DNA from: Gemmatimonadaceae bacterium
GTDB lineage: Bacteria; Latescibacterota; UBA2968; UBA8231
Length of the DNA: 56,509 nucleotides
Direction of reading: 5' to 3'
NCBI GenBank assembly: GCA_026706075.1
Contig: JAPOZM010000082.1
Coordinates: 1-56,509, forward strand
The notes under the pieces were generated by a model. The model searched no databases. It was given only the letters and a program-made list of their open reading frames with translations, and was not told the DNA's origin. The translations under genes were made by a program, and so were the position numbers. Numbering within the stretch: position 1 is the first letter of the stretch; every line of letters begins with the position of its first letter. This document shows positions 17,119-24,643 of this stretch, one piece after another.

Positions 17119-17952
17119 TCAACGGAAGAAGAACCGCTCCGCCGTGCCGGTCATGATCTCGGCCCGGTCGGCGGCGGAGAGGAAGTCCAGGCCCTCCTCC
17201 ATGAGCGCCACGCTGGCCGCGTAGGTGTGCTCGCCCAGCACCTGGTAGGGCGCGTCGCTGGCCCACATGAGGCGTTGCGGGCCGTAGGCGTCGACCACCC
17301 GCTGGATGAGGCCGGCCAAGTCGTGGTAGGGCGGCTTCTTCTCGCCCAGGGCGTAGAAGGCGGAGACCTTCACCATCACGCTCTCGAACCGCGCCATGGC
17401 GCACAGGGCCTCCACATCCTCTTCCCGGATCGGACCCCGAGCGCCGACGAGACCCAGGTGGTCGATGATGACCGGCGCCCCGGCGAACTGCTCGCAGCGC
17501 CGCGCCAGAGCTGGCAGGCCATCGGGGCCGATGAGCGGACAGATGGCCAGCCGGCGGCGGGCGGCGGCGACGAACATCCTGTCGAAGCCGGGACCGTCGC
17601 ACCAGCTCGCCGGCGGGACGTTCCTCGGATAGACGCGGAAGCCGTAGACCCGCTGAGCGGCGAGGCGGGTCATCTCCTCCTCGACGGCGGGATCGTCCCA
17701 GTCGACGATGCCGATGCCGCCGAAGATGTCCGGAGCGTCGGCCATGGCCTGGAGCATGTAGCGATTGTCGGTGCCGTAGTAGCTCATCTGCACCAGCACG
17801 ACGCGGTCGACGCCGGTGGGGCGGGCGTGGCCGAGGATGTCTTCCACGTGGAAGGTGGGGAGATCGGCGTCGGCTGGATCGATGCCCTCGGCGAAGGGGT
17901 AGGTCTGGTAGTCGTCAGTCCAGATGTGGACGTGGGAGTCGATATAGGACAT
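17119..17952 (-). CDS. Amidohydrolase family protein (amidohydro_2)
   Basis: 277 aa. The metal-dependent hydrolase begins with IDSHVHIW (HxH), with a later PVIIDHLGL His segment near residue 155 and the terminal LMWASDAPY Asp near 230. These are the active-site elements of the amidohydrolase-2 family, which includes lactonases and decarboxylases. The upstream side faces the island nuclease gene 69 bases away. Substrate not inferable. Confidence 0.9.
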   Translation of the reverse strand: MSYIDSHVHIWTDDYQTYPFAEGIDPADADLPTFHVEDILGHARPTGVDRVVLVQMSYYGTDNRYMLQAMADAPDIFGGIGIVDWDDPAVEEEMTRLAAQRVYGFRVYPRNVPPASWCDGPGFDRMFVAAARRRLAICPLIGPDGLPALARRCEQFAGAPVIIDHLGLVGARGPIREEDVEALCAMARFESVMVKVSAFYALGEKKPPYHDLAGLIQRVVDAYGPQRLMWASDAPYQVLGEHTYAASVALMEEGLDFLSAADRAEIMTGTAERFFFR

Positions 17953-18021
17953 GCGGCTTCTCTCTTCGGGGGCAGGTTCGCGCTCGGAAATCCGAATAAG
18001 TCCTGCGCCCTGAGCTCTCTG

Positions 18022-19029
18022 CTACTGCCCAAGGCCCTCTGGGGTGTAACCAAAGTCAGCGCGGTACAGCACTGGGTTCAGGCGTAGATGGCTCTCGACG
18101 TGCCCATGTATCCTGTAGAGCCGAGGACTCTCGGAGTAGAAGTCATATACCCGGTAGAGGCCATATCGATCCTGGGTTTCGCGGGAGAACTGAACTTCGT
18201 TCTCACTGATGTAGAATGGCTGGTATCTGCCCTGATTCGTGGTCTTTACCTCTATGAAGAGCTCTTGATCTCTCGCCAAACCGTCGTCTCCTATCTGGAA
18301 CGAACGGACATCGTAGCCGAGACCGTCCCCCCTTTCTTTGCTTGTCCACTCCACCTCGTTCGCCAAGTCCTCACGTCCAGCACGGGTCAGGCAGAATCGT
18401 TCGAAGTGCAGCACGAATCGCTCGCCGGATTCGCCGAGTTTCCTGTTCTCCGCTTCCCGCAAAGAATGGTTGATGTGGCGTGCGACATACTCTCTCCTCG
18501 GTGAAGCTACGATGGGTAAGCGCTCTGGAATACTCCCATCCAGCCAATCCCAGCCACCTACCTCCAGCCGTGCTCGTCGCTCCTCCTCTGTGATTGTCAG
18601 GTTGTCTCGCAGAGCGTCTCGCAGCAGCTGCCGAACGTCGGAGTTACCCAATAACTCAAACAGCTCCTGGTCCAGGGAAACGAAGGCGACATTGTCGTCA
18701 ATCTGGCTTCGCGTGGTAACAGTCGAAAGTCTGGCATAGGCCTCGCTCCGTCCTGGCTTGAGGTTGTGGTGCCAAAACCTGTCCTTGCGCAGATGAAAGT
18801 AGGGGTAAATTGCTCTGGCTCTGTCTCCTGCCGACTGCAACTCCTTGAAGCGCCTTGCAAACGCCCTGGTAAGGGCCTTGGAATACTTGATCATGTTCTC
18901 AGTGAGGGTTCCATCCTCGACAAGGTCCATCACTGCCAACAGCATCGCGACCTTGTGGGGGCTTGTGTGCCCACCCGCCCTATGCAGGTTCAACTGGGAG
19001 AAAATCGATTCGTAGTAGAGAAGAGACAT
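18022..19029 (-). CDS. Putative restriction nuclease: ScoMcrA-like sulfur-binding-type N-terminus fused to DUF3883
   Basis: 335 aa from ATG 19029 (an in-frame GTG at 19101 would extend it by 24). Residues 1-~140 match proteins bearing the DNA sulfur-binding domain: YYESIFSQLNLHRAGGHTSP, then IYPYFHLRKDRFWHHNLKPG, then DQELFELL. The C-terminus has the DUF3883 PD-(D/E)XK-like nuclease pattern: LGYDVRSF (Asp) and ELFIEVKTTNQG (ExK). It lies downstream of desulfurase, DUF4007 and PAPS-reductase-like genes, so a phosphorothioate-sensing effector is inferred. Lower GC than the flanks suggests transfer. Confidence 0.72.
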   Translation of the reverse strand: MSLLYYESIFSQLNLHRAGGHTSPHKVAMLLAVMDLVEDGTLTENMIKYSKALTRAFARRFKELQSAGDRARAIYPYFHLRKDRFWHHNLKPGRSEAYARLSTVTTRSQIDDNVAFVSLDQELFELLGNSDVRQLLRDALRDNLTITEEERRARLEVGGWDWLDGSIPERLPIVASPRREYVARHINHSLREAENRKLGESGERFVLHFERFCLTRAGREDLANEVEWTSKERGDGLGYDVRSFQIGDDGLARDQELFIEVKTTNQGRYQPFYISENEVQFSRETQDRYGLYRVYDFYSESPRLYRIHGHVESHLRLNPVLYRADFGYTPEGLGQ

Positions 19030-19145
19030 CAGCCGTTCGGTGTCACAGACTAGATGGAAGGCCAAACTCTCACACGTCAGGAGGCATCTCTTTCGAGCCA
19101 CTCACAAAGCTGCACGGTTGGCATCCCCCTCACCCCTTTGCCCCT

Positions 19146-19961
19146 TCACAAATGACACACCGCACACCCCTCGGCCAGATCGGGCGCCGGAATCTCCTCC
19201 CGCTCCGGCAACTCGGCGATCCTCAACAGCGGCCTGCCGTCGACCCAGGTGTATCCGCGATCGCCAACGCTGCTCCGCTCGTAGCCCATCGCCTTCTCGA
19301 AGAGATCCGGGTGGACCTCCTTGAGATTCTGCCACTCCCCCACCTGCTGGTAGAAGCAGAAGTAGCAGCCCGACCGGGACCGCCAGCGGTAGTAGCCGGG
19401 TATGCCGATGCCGGACTCGGTCAGTATTCGCTTGATGTCCTCCAAAGTCATCTCGGCGTCCTTGAAGGGATAGACCGGCAGGATGTTCGGCCGCTCGGAG
19501 ATCACCGGGGGCTTCTTGGACTGGTAGCCCTCTCGGTCCTCGTCGCCGCGGATGCCGATGTAACTGAAGGCGTGGGTGTCGCCGACGAAGCGCTCGAAGG
19601 GCTGAATCTTCAGCACTCGGGTACACCACCTCGACCGGGGATTCGGCAGGAATCCCCCGTAGAGCTCATTCAGGTAGATGTCGAAGGGATTGCGCCCGGG
19701 CTTTCTCGCCACCTTCAGATCGTCGAGAGCGTTGAGCCGCTGCACCTCGACGCCCAGGAGAGCCTCGAGCCGCTCGAGGTACTCGTAGGTTTCGGGCAGC
19801 TCGCAACCGGTATCGCAGAACACGTACTCGGCCGGGATCTGCGGGTAGCTCTGTCGTATGTAGAGGGCGAGGGCGGTCGAGTCTTTGCCGCCTGAAATGC
19901 TGACGATGTGGCGTATGCTCTTGTCGGAGAGGCTGTCGAGCGCCTCCTGCATGCTGGCCAT
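19146..19961 (-). CDS. PAPS reductase-family protein, SspD/DndC-like
   Basis: 271 aa. PP-loop ATP pyrophosphatase motif SGGKDST is at residues 23-29. Cys113 (RWCTR), Cys199/Cys202 (SGCYFCFYQQ) and Cys266/Cys269 (EGCAVC) are candidates for holding an Fe-S cluster. Homologues in DNA phosphorothioation systems activate the DNA backbone for sulfur insertion, while others reduce PAPS. The neighbouring desulfurase and DUF4007 genes favour the DNA-modification role. It is 59 bases downstream of the DUF4007 gene on the same strand. Confidence 0.82.
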   Translation of the reverse strand: MASMQEALDSLSDKSIRHIVSISGGKDSTALALYIRQSYPQIPAEYVFCDTGCELPETYEYLERLEALLGVEVQRLNALDDLKVARKPGRNPFDIYLNELYGGFLPNPRSRWCTRVLKIQPFERFVGDTHAFSYIGIRGDEDREGYQSKKPPVISERPNILPVYPFKDAEMTLEDIKRILTESGIGIPGYYRWRSRSGCYFCFYQQVGEWQNLKEVHPDLFEKAMGYERSSVGDRGYTWVDGRPLLRIAELPEREEIPAPDLAEGCAVCHL

Positions 19962-20020
19962 CGAGCGGTTACTCCGTTCTCACGTCGAGGGAGGCAGGTC
20001 GCTCTGACACGGTCTTCTTC

Positions 20021-20926
20021 CTACGCGGCTTGGCTACTCATTCCCTCACTCGTGTAGTGCGCTTCGAGCCAGTCGATCTCGGGCCGACGATCCACAACGA
20101 GTCTTCGTTCTCCCGCCAATCCCTGGATCTCAAGACCCATCCGTGCGTGCTCCGCCTGCACCGCCGCCTCGTACAGGTCCTCGGCCATCATGCAGAAGGC
20201 GTTGCCCGGACCGCCGCGCCGCCATGACGCCTCCTGCACCGGGGCCTGGATCGGACCGTCCTCGGCCTCACCCTGAAAGGACCTGGCCAGCGAATAGCAA
20301 AGGATGTGCGCGGGGATCGCCTTGGTCCCCCGGTGGACCTCGTAGTAGCCGCTCGTGCGGTAGTGGGAGAGCAGGCCCAGCTCGGTGAAGGGAGACTCCT
20401 GCGCCTCCTCCGGATCGACCCCCCGGTCGGGAGTGCTTCTCGAATAGCTGAGCAGGAGGCAGCTCGCGTCGCGGTCCAAGGTGCGGGGACTCGGGATCCG
20501 GCCCCGCTGCATCTGCAGGAACCGTTGCAGGCTGTCGAGGCACACGGCCTTGTCGAACCGCTGCAGCTTGAAGTTGTTGAAGAACCAGTCCCAGGTGACG
20601 GCGTGCTCCGGGCTGCTGATCAGGTTCACGTGCAGCGCCCACCAGGTGCCGATGTCGGTGAAGTAGGGGTCGCGGTCCCAGACGAGGTGACCGAGGCCTG
20701 TGAGTTCCAACATGGCTCCCTTGCGGTGCCGGCCTCCTCCGACTTGCTGGCAAAGCCCCGTCGCCTGCAGCCAGTGTCGAATCGACTTGGCCATGTTGCG
20801 GCCTACTCCGAGCCAGTCGGCGACGTGCTCGTCGCCCAGCTTCTCGGGCTCCTCGGCCACCAGCTTCAGGCCCTTGTGCAGCCACCCCTCGCGGACGGGG
20901 AAGGTCTCGTGCCCTCCGAACCTCAT
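20021..20926 (-). CDS. DUF4007 family protein, SspB-like
   Basis: 301 aa from ATG 20926, overlapping the desulfurase stop (ATGA). The DUF4007 N-terminus is clear (FGGHETFPVREGWLHKGL), followed by LGVGRNMAKSIRHWLQATGL, a winged-helix-like segment, and ITDIGTWWALH-type sequence near residue 95 (here FTDIGTWWALHVNL). DUF4007 is, to my knowledge, the family of SspB, the nicking protein of single-strand Ssp phosphorothioation systems. The coupled desulfurase and the PAPS-reductase-like gene support that reading. Catalytic residues were not identified. Confidence 0.82.
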   Translation of the reverse strand: MRFGGHETFPVREGWLHKGLKLVAEEPEKLGDEHVADWLGVGRNMAKSIRHWLQATGLCQQVGGGRHRKGAMLELTGLGHLVWDRDPYFTDIGTWWALHVNLISSPEHAVTWDWFFNNFKLQRFDKAVCLDSLQRFLQMQRGRIPSPRTLDRDASCLLLSYSRSTPDRGVDPEEAQESPFTELGLLSHYRTSGYYEVHRGTKAIPAHILCYSLARSFQGEAEDGPIQAPVQEASWRRGGPGNAFCMMAEDLYEAAVQAEHARMGLEIQGLAGERRLVVDRRPEIDWLEAHYTSEGMSSQAA

Positions 20927-22191
20927 TCCGCCACCCCCGACAGCTCCATCCGGTCCGCCCCCTTCCCGCCGGAGAACGCCCGGATCCGGTGCACCTCCTC
21001 GGCCACGGCCGCGCAGGCGGCCTCCACTTCCTCCTCGTCGTTCAGCACGGACAGACTGAAGCGGACGCTGGCGTACGCCTCCTCCTCGGACAGCCCCATG
21101 GCCCGCAGCACGTGGGACGGCTCCGGCCGCTGGTTGGTGCACGCCGAGCTCTGCGAGCAACGGACGCCGCGCTGATCCAGGCGCGCCACCAGGGCCTCTC
21201 CGTCGACCCCGTCGAAGCGCAGGTTCGTGGTGTTGACCACACGGGCCCGGGTGTCCCCGTTCACGGTCACGCCGCCGCAGCGGTCCAGGATCTCCCTCTC
21301 GAGCCGGTCGCGCAGACTGCCAAGGCGGGTGATCGTCTCGTCAAGGGATTCCTCCCGCAGCCGGGCCGCGCACCCCATGCCCGCAATGCCGGGGACGTTC
21401 TCGGTGCCGGCGCGCAGGCCGGACTCCTGATCGCCGCCGTCCAGGAGGCCCTGGAGTACGGCGCCGGCCCTGACGTAGAGGGCGCCCACGCCCACGGGGG
21501 CATGGAACTTGTGGCCCGCGATCGACGCGTAGTCGACGGGCAGATCCTGGAGCGACACGGGCAGCTTGCCTACCGCCTGGGCCGCGTCCGTGTGGAAGGG
21601 CACCCCTGCTTCGGCGCACAACCGCCCGATCTCCTGGATCGGCTGCACGACCCCCGTCTCGCTGTTGACCCACTGGATCGAGACCAGGGCGGCCGCTTCG
21701 GCGATCGCCCTCCGCAGGTCGGCGGGATCGATGAGGCCGCTCCGCCCGACGGGGAGCAGCACGACCTCCGTGCCCTCCCCGGCTCTCCTCTCGAGGGCGG
21801 CGAGGACGGAGGAGTGCTCGACCTCGGTGGAGACGATCCTTCGGCCCGGACCGGAGAAGCTGCGGAGGACGGTGTTGTTGGCCTCGGTGGCGCCGCTGGT
21901 GAAGACGATCGAGGCGGGGTCGCAGCCGAGAAGGGAGGCCAGCGAGGAGCGGGCCTCGCGCAACTGCCCGCGGGCGCGCTCGCCGGCGGTGTGGCTGCTG
22001 GAGGGATTGCCGAAGGCGCCGAGGGCGTTAAGCACCGCCGCCCGGACCTCCGGCAGGGGCGGGGTCGTGGCGTTGTTGTCGAGATAGACCTCGGGGGGCG
22101 GGTGGCTCAAGGTCTGGTAGTTTCCCGGGGGAGAGGGGGAGGCTGCGGGCGAAACCTTACCCCCCGTCGGGGAGGGGGGCAAGTGCTCCAT
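20923..22191 (-). CDS. Cysteine desulfurase, SspA/DndA/IscS-like
   Basis: 422 aa from ATG 22191. A Pro-rich 33-residue leader precedes the conserved start VYLDNNATTPP, and a TTG nearer that motif could be the true start. The PLP lysine is K228 (AGHKFH) and the catalytic Cys is C351 in SSACTNQRPEPSHVL. It takes sulfur from L-cysteine as a persulfide for transfer. In this operon the likely acceptor is DNA via the DUF4007 and PAPS-reductase-like proteins. A housekeeping IscS role is possible, but no iscU/iscA genes are nearby. Confidence 0.9.
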   Translation of the reverse strand: MEHLPPSPTGGKVSPAASPSPPGNYQTLSHPPPEVYLDNNATTPPLPEVRAAVLNALGAFGNPSSSHTAGERARGQLREARSSLASLLGCDPASIVFTSGATEANNTVLRSFSGPGRRIVSTEVEHSSVLAALERRAGEGTEVVLLPVGRSGLIDPADLRRAIAEAAALVSIQWVNSETGVVQPIQEIGRLCAEAGVPFHTDAAQAVGKLPVSLQDLPVDYASIAGHKFHAPVGVGALYVRAGAVLQGLLDGGDQESGLRAGTENVPGIAGMGCAARLREESLDETITRLGSLRDRLEREILDRCGGVTVNGDTRARVVNTTNLRFDGVDGEALVARLDQRGVRCSQSSACTNQRPEPSHVLRAMGLSEEEAYASVRFSLSVLNDEEEVEAACAAVAEEVHRIRAFSGGKGADRMELSGVAE

Positions 22192-22198
22192 CTATCTG

Positions 22199-22227
22199 GG
22201 CAATATACTGCTCACATGTATACTGCC
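22199..22227. promoter_or_regulatory. Operator-like repeat upstream of the desulfurase operon
   Basis: On the minus strand GGCAGTATA and TATATTGCC form an imperfect inverted repeat (8 of 9 pairs), and GCAGTATA also occurs twice as a direct repeat. The element fills the gap between the ImmA/IrrE-like gene and the desulfurase start, an obvious place for a regulator of the sulfur-modification operon. Confidence 0.5.
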
Positions 22228-22240
22228 GCAAGGCCGGCAA

Positions 22241-23572
22241 TCACCACGCAGGAGGACGCCCCAAAGGCGACTCAATGCCATGGTTCATGAGGTGATTGTC
22301 TATTACCCAAGAGGATACGGAGAAGCCATTGGCGACTCGATCCAAACTCTCCGGCGAATAGTCACCCCTGAGTCTGTCTTCTACAGAATGCCAAGGGCTG
22401 AGAAACTCCGCAGCGAAGGCTCGCTGCATCTTCTGGCGATAGCTGTAGGACCTCGTGGCAGGAAGCAGTGCTTCTCCGCGCATGGAAAACTGCAAGCTGT
22501 CACCCAGGAGGCGAGCGGCATCGAACCTTCTCCCGGTCTTGCTGCGGGAACGAAGAGCCAGTTTCCTGCCGCCCTTGTCCCCGAGGATCCAGGAGAATCG
22601 ATCGGTCAGTTTCTGGCTGCTGATGGCACTCGGGGTCGTTCCCAAGAGTTCAGCAAGCTTGCGGTCTTCCACCCGATCGCCATTCAAGTCTGCCGCGCTG
22701 CGGACCTCCTTGGCCAAGTCAGAGCCGACCTTCCACGCGGGGGTAGTGAAGGCATGCGCACCAGAATCGCCTCCCTCGAAGCCTTCCGTGTTGACCCCTT
22801 CCATTGGGAGGTCACTGTCCCCGGCGATCCCATCCTCAATTCGAACATCGAAACCCTTCTCTTGAGTAAGAGACCTTATCTCCGAGGCGGAAATCAGGTG
22901 GTCCACTCCATCCGATCCCAAGGCAATCTCTTCTGCCGCGGTTCTACCCAACTCGCTGATCTCCCTTTGTCGGGAGATCAGATCATCAGAGTCAAGATCG
23001 TCCGGGTCCGCACCGAGCAGTGCTTCGAACTTCCTGAACCGAGAAAGCTCGCGATCTTCTCTTTCACGAGAGAGGTCTTCCCAAAGAACGGACAGGTCGG
23101 AGCCCTTTCCCTCCGTCGAATCCAGAAGCTCTCTGACAAAGCGGTCGACCTCGGCAACGAAGTCTGGGCGAGGAACCTGCACGACCTTGTCTGCCAGGTA
23201 CCTGAAGATCATGGGATGTTCGTCATCAGAGGACGGCTTGGATTCCAGATAGGTAAAGACCCCGTCCGAATGAATCGTGATCCGGGGCCAGAGCCATCCT
23301 TCTCCTACGGCGAGCATGGAGTGGGCAAGATCCCATTCGTCATGGCCCGACTGACCTGACGGGTAGGGCTCCCAGTTGAGCCTCCACCAATTCCAGACCA
23401 GCCAGTAGGCCAACGGCTTCGGATCAATCAATGGGCCTTCGCGATAGATGGGTTGCCCATCCTGTCCCGCAACCAGGCCCTGAGTCAGGCAGCGGTCGTC
23501 AGCCATGATTCTCAACAACCCCACGCCGGGCTCAGAAGCCCCATAGGTGCTGATGCTGAAATCCAGACTCAT
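22241..23572 (-). CDS. ImmA/IrrE-like domain protein without HExxH
   Basis: 443 aa. The C-terminus resembles ImmA/IrrE family proteins (QKMQRAFAAEFLSPWHSVED, then VANGFSVSSWVIDNHLMNHG). The region where the zinc motif HExxH is expected reads RRFDAARLLGDSLQF, so no metal site is visible. The N-terminal half (WLVWNWWRLNWEP) is typical of long defence-associated members. No P-loop is present. It is coupled by ATGA to the small upstream gene and ends 49 bases before the desulfurase gene. Low GC. It may be a regulator or sensor of the island. Confidence 0.6.
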   Translation of the reverse strand: MSLDFSISTYGASEPGVGLLRIMADDRCLTQGLVAGQDGQPIYREGPLIDPKPLAYWLVWNWWRLNWEPYPSGQSGHDEWDLAHSMLAVGEGWLWPRITIHSDGVFTYLESKPSSDDEHPMIFRYLADKVVQVPRPDFVAEVDRFVRELLDSTEGKGSDLSVLWEDLSREREDRELSRFRKFEALLGADPDDLDSDDLISRQREISELGRTAAEEIALGSDGVDHLISASEIRSLTQEKGFDVRIEDGIAGDSDLPMEGVNTEGFEGGDSGAHAFTTPAWKVGSDLAKEVRSAADLNGDRVEDRKLAELLGTTPSAISSQKLTDRFSWILGDKGGRKLALRSRSKTGRRFDAARLLGDSLQFSMRGEALLPATRSYSYRQKMQRAFAAEFLSPWHSVEDRLRGDYSPESLDRVANGFSVSSWVIDNHLMNHGIESPLGRPPAW

Positions 23573-23769
23573 CCCCAGACGTTCTTGGGAAGACCATTGA
23601 TCGATCTGGAACTCACTGTTCGGCGACGAACTCCTTCCCGGAATAGCCTCCTGGCTTCCAGGAGAGACATCTGCCTCTTGTCATCGCAAGGAGACTTGTC
23701 TGGCCCCAACCCTCTGCCCTTGGTCCGATCCAGGTGTCTTGGATCCGGTATGAACAAGGAGGGCTTCAT
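23569..23769 (-). CDS. Small protein coupled to the ImmA/IrrE-like gene
   Basis: 66 aa from ATG 23769, with GGAAGA ahead; the frame is open further upstream to 23934, so a longer form is possible. A helical segment SLLEARRLFREGVRRR is followed by SINGLPKNVWG at the end. The stop overlaps the start of the ImmA/IrrE-like gene (ATGA), the best evidence that it is expressed. No function known. Confidence 0.5.
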   Translation of the reverse strand: MKPSLFIPDPRHLDRTKGRGLGPDKSPCDDKRQMSLLEARRLFREGVRRRTVSSRSINGLPKNVWG

Positions 23770-23891
23770 CTTCGACTGCAGATCTTCCGGGACATCGGCG
23801 GGGCGGATCAGCCGTCGGTGAGGACTCCCTCTTCTGCGTGAAGGAGACTTCACGGGGCGTATCCTATAGTAGCCAGTTGTCCCATGGCTCT

Positions 23892-23916
23892 CTCTCCCAA
23901 GGGAGGGCTTGGAGAG
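23892..23916. terminator. Stem-loop between the island and the mini-operon
   Basis: CTCTCCCAAG (23892-23901) pairs with CTTGGAGAG (23908-23916), one bulged base, around a six-base loop. It lies downstream of the minus-strand mini-operon ending at 23971 and upstream of the small ImmA-partner gene, a reasonable place for a terminator, although no T-tract is seen. Confidence 0.35.
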
Positions 23917-23970
23917 GGACGGCGGGCATGCCAACAGAGACTTCCGTGCCGGATGCTTGTGCAGGCGGAT

Positions 23971-24279
23971 TCAAGCCGGGGGCTTCATCTGTATGAGGGC
24001 CCGCACGAGGTCCTGCAAGATGGGCTGAATCAGCCAGAGGAACGCAGTCACGATGCCGCCCAGGGTCGTGATGACGCCCCCGAGGACCCAGATCTTCAGG
24101 TGGGCGATGCCCGTCTTCAGGTGGGCCATGTCCGTCTTCACGTAGGCGATGTCCATCCTGGTTGCGCTCTCTTCGATACGCGTCTTGATCTCCCGGACAT
24201 CTCCCTCGACAGCTCTCAGGCGCGCGTCCCAGGAATCGTCGCGTCCACCCTCGACCTGGGCCTGCCGGCGAAGGCTCAC
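23971..24279 (-). CDS. Small coiled-coil membrane protein
   Basis: 102 aa from GTG 24279, which overlaps the previous stop (GTGA) and follows GGAGGGCAGGAA. A coiled coil (RLRAVEGDVREIKTRIEE) contains near-repeats MDIAYVKTDMAHLKTGIAHL. One membrane helix follows (VLGGVITTLGGIVTAFLWLI) and then a short tail. The layout is like phage hemolysin XhlA-type or other small membrane effectors. Coupling to the upstream gene implies a two-protein unit. Confidence 0.6.
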   Translation of the reverse strand: MSLRRQAQVEGGRDDSWDARLRAVEGDVREIKTRIEESATRMDIAYVKTDMAHLKTGIAHLKIWVLGGVITTLGGIVTAFLWLIQPILQDLVRALIQMKPPA

Positions 24280-24536
24280 TTCCTGCCCTCCCACACCGCG
24301 AGCTTCTCCGCGAGGGCTATGTCGGCCGCGCCAGTGTAGCGCGAGGGCGCCACGACGATGCCTCCCTTTCCTTCCACCTCGATGCCCAGGGCACTCTCGA
24401 GCTCGGAGCAGGTCCGATGATCGCTTCGGACAAACCAGACCCCGGACTCCATCTGGTAGGACTCCTCCTGGGGGACGACCGCCCTGACCTCTTCGTCGAG
24501 GGACTCTTGCGACGGTATCACGACATAGATCGGCAT
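24276..24536 (-). CDS. Small ferredoxin-fold-like protein (SinR/Cas2-like look)
   Basis: 86 aa from ATG 24536 (AGGA about ten bases ahead). Strand-helix-strand pattern: MPIYVVIPSQESLDEEVRAV, then ESGVWFVRSDHRTCSELESAL, then GGIVVAPSRYTG. This resembles small SinR/Cas2-fold proteins, but the match is from memory and weak. It is the first gene of a coupled pair with the coiled-coil membrane protein. Confidence 0.5.
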   Translation of the reverse strand: MPIYVVIPSQESLDEEVRAVVPQEESYQMESGVWFVRSDHRTCSELESALGIEVEGKGGIVVAPSRYTGAADIALAEKLAVWEGRK

Positions 24537-24643
24537 GTTCTTGATCCTGACAGCCTCCTGGGCAATGGTAAAGGCCGGACCCCGCAGCGGCCAACCGCAT
24601 GGCTTGCAAGTTCCATGCCATCTCGCGGCGACCGCCTTCGTCC

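Noticed and set aside
20923..22191. Housekeeping IscS of an isc operon
   Set aside because: No iscR, iscU, iscA, hscA or fdx nearby; the gene overlaps a DUF4007 gene and is followed by a DndC/SspD-like gene.
22241..23572. Possible missing SspC
   Set aside because: The protein has no Walker A or B motif and its C-terminus resembles ImmA/IrrE, so it cannot be the SspC ATPase.
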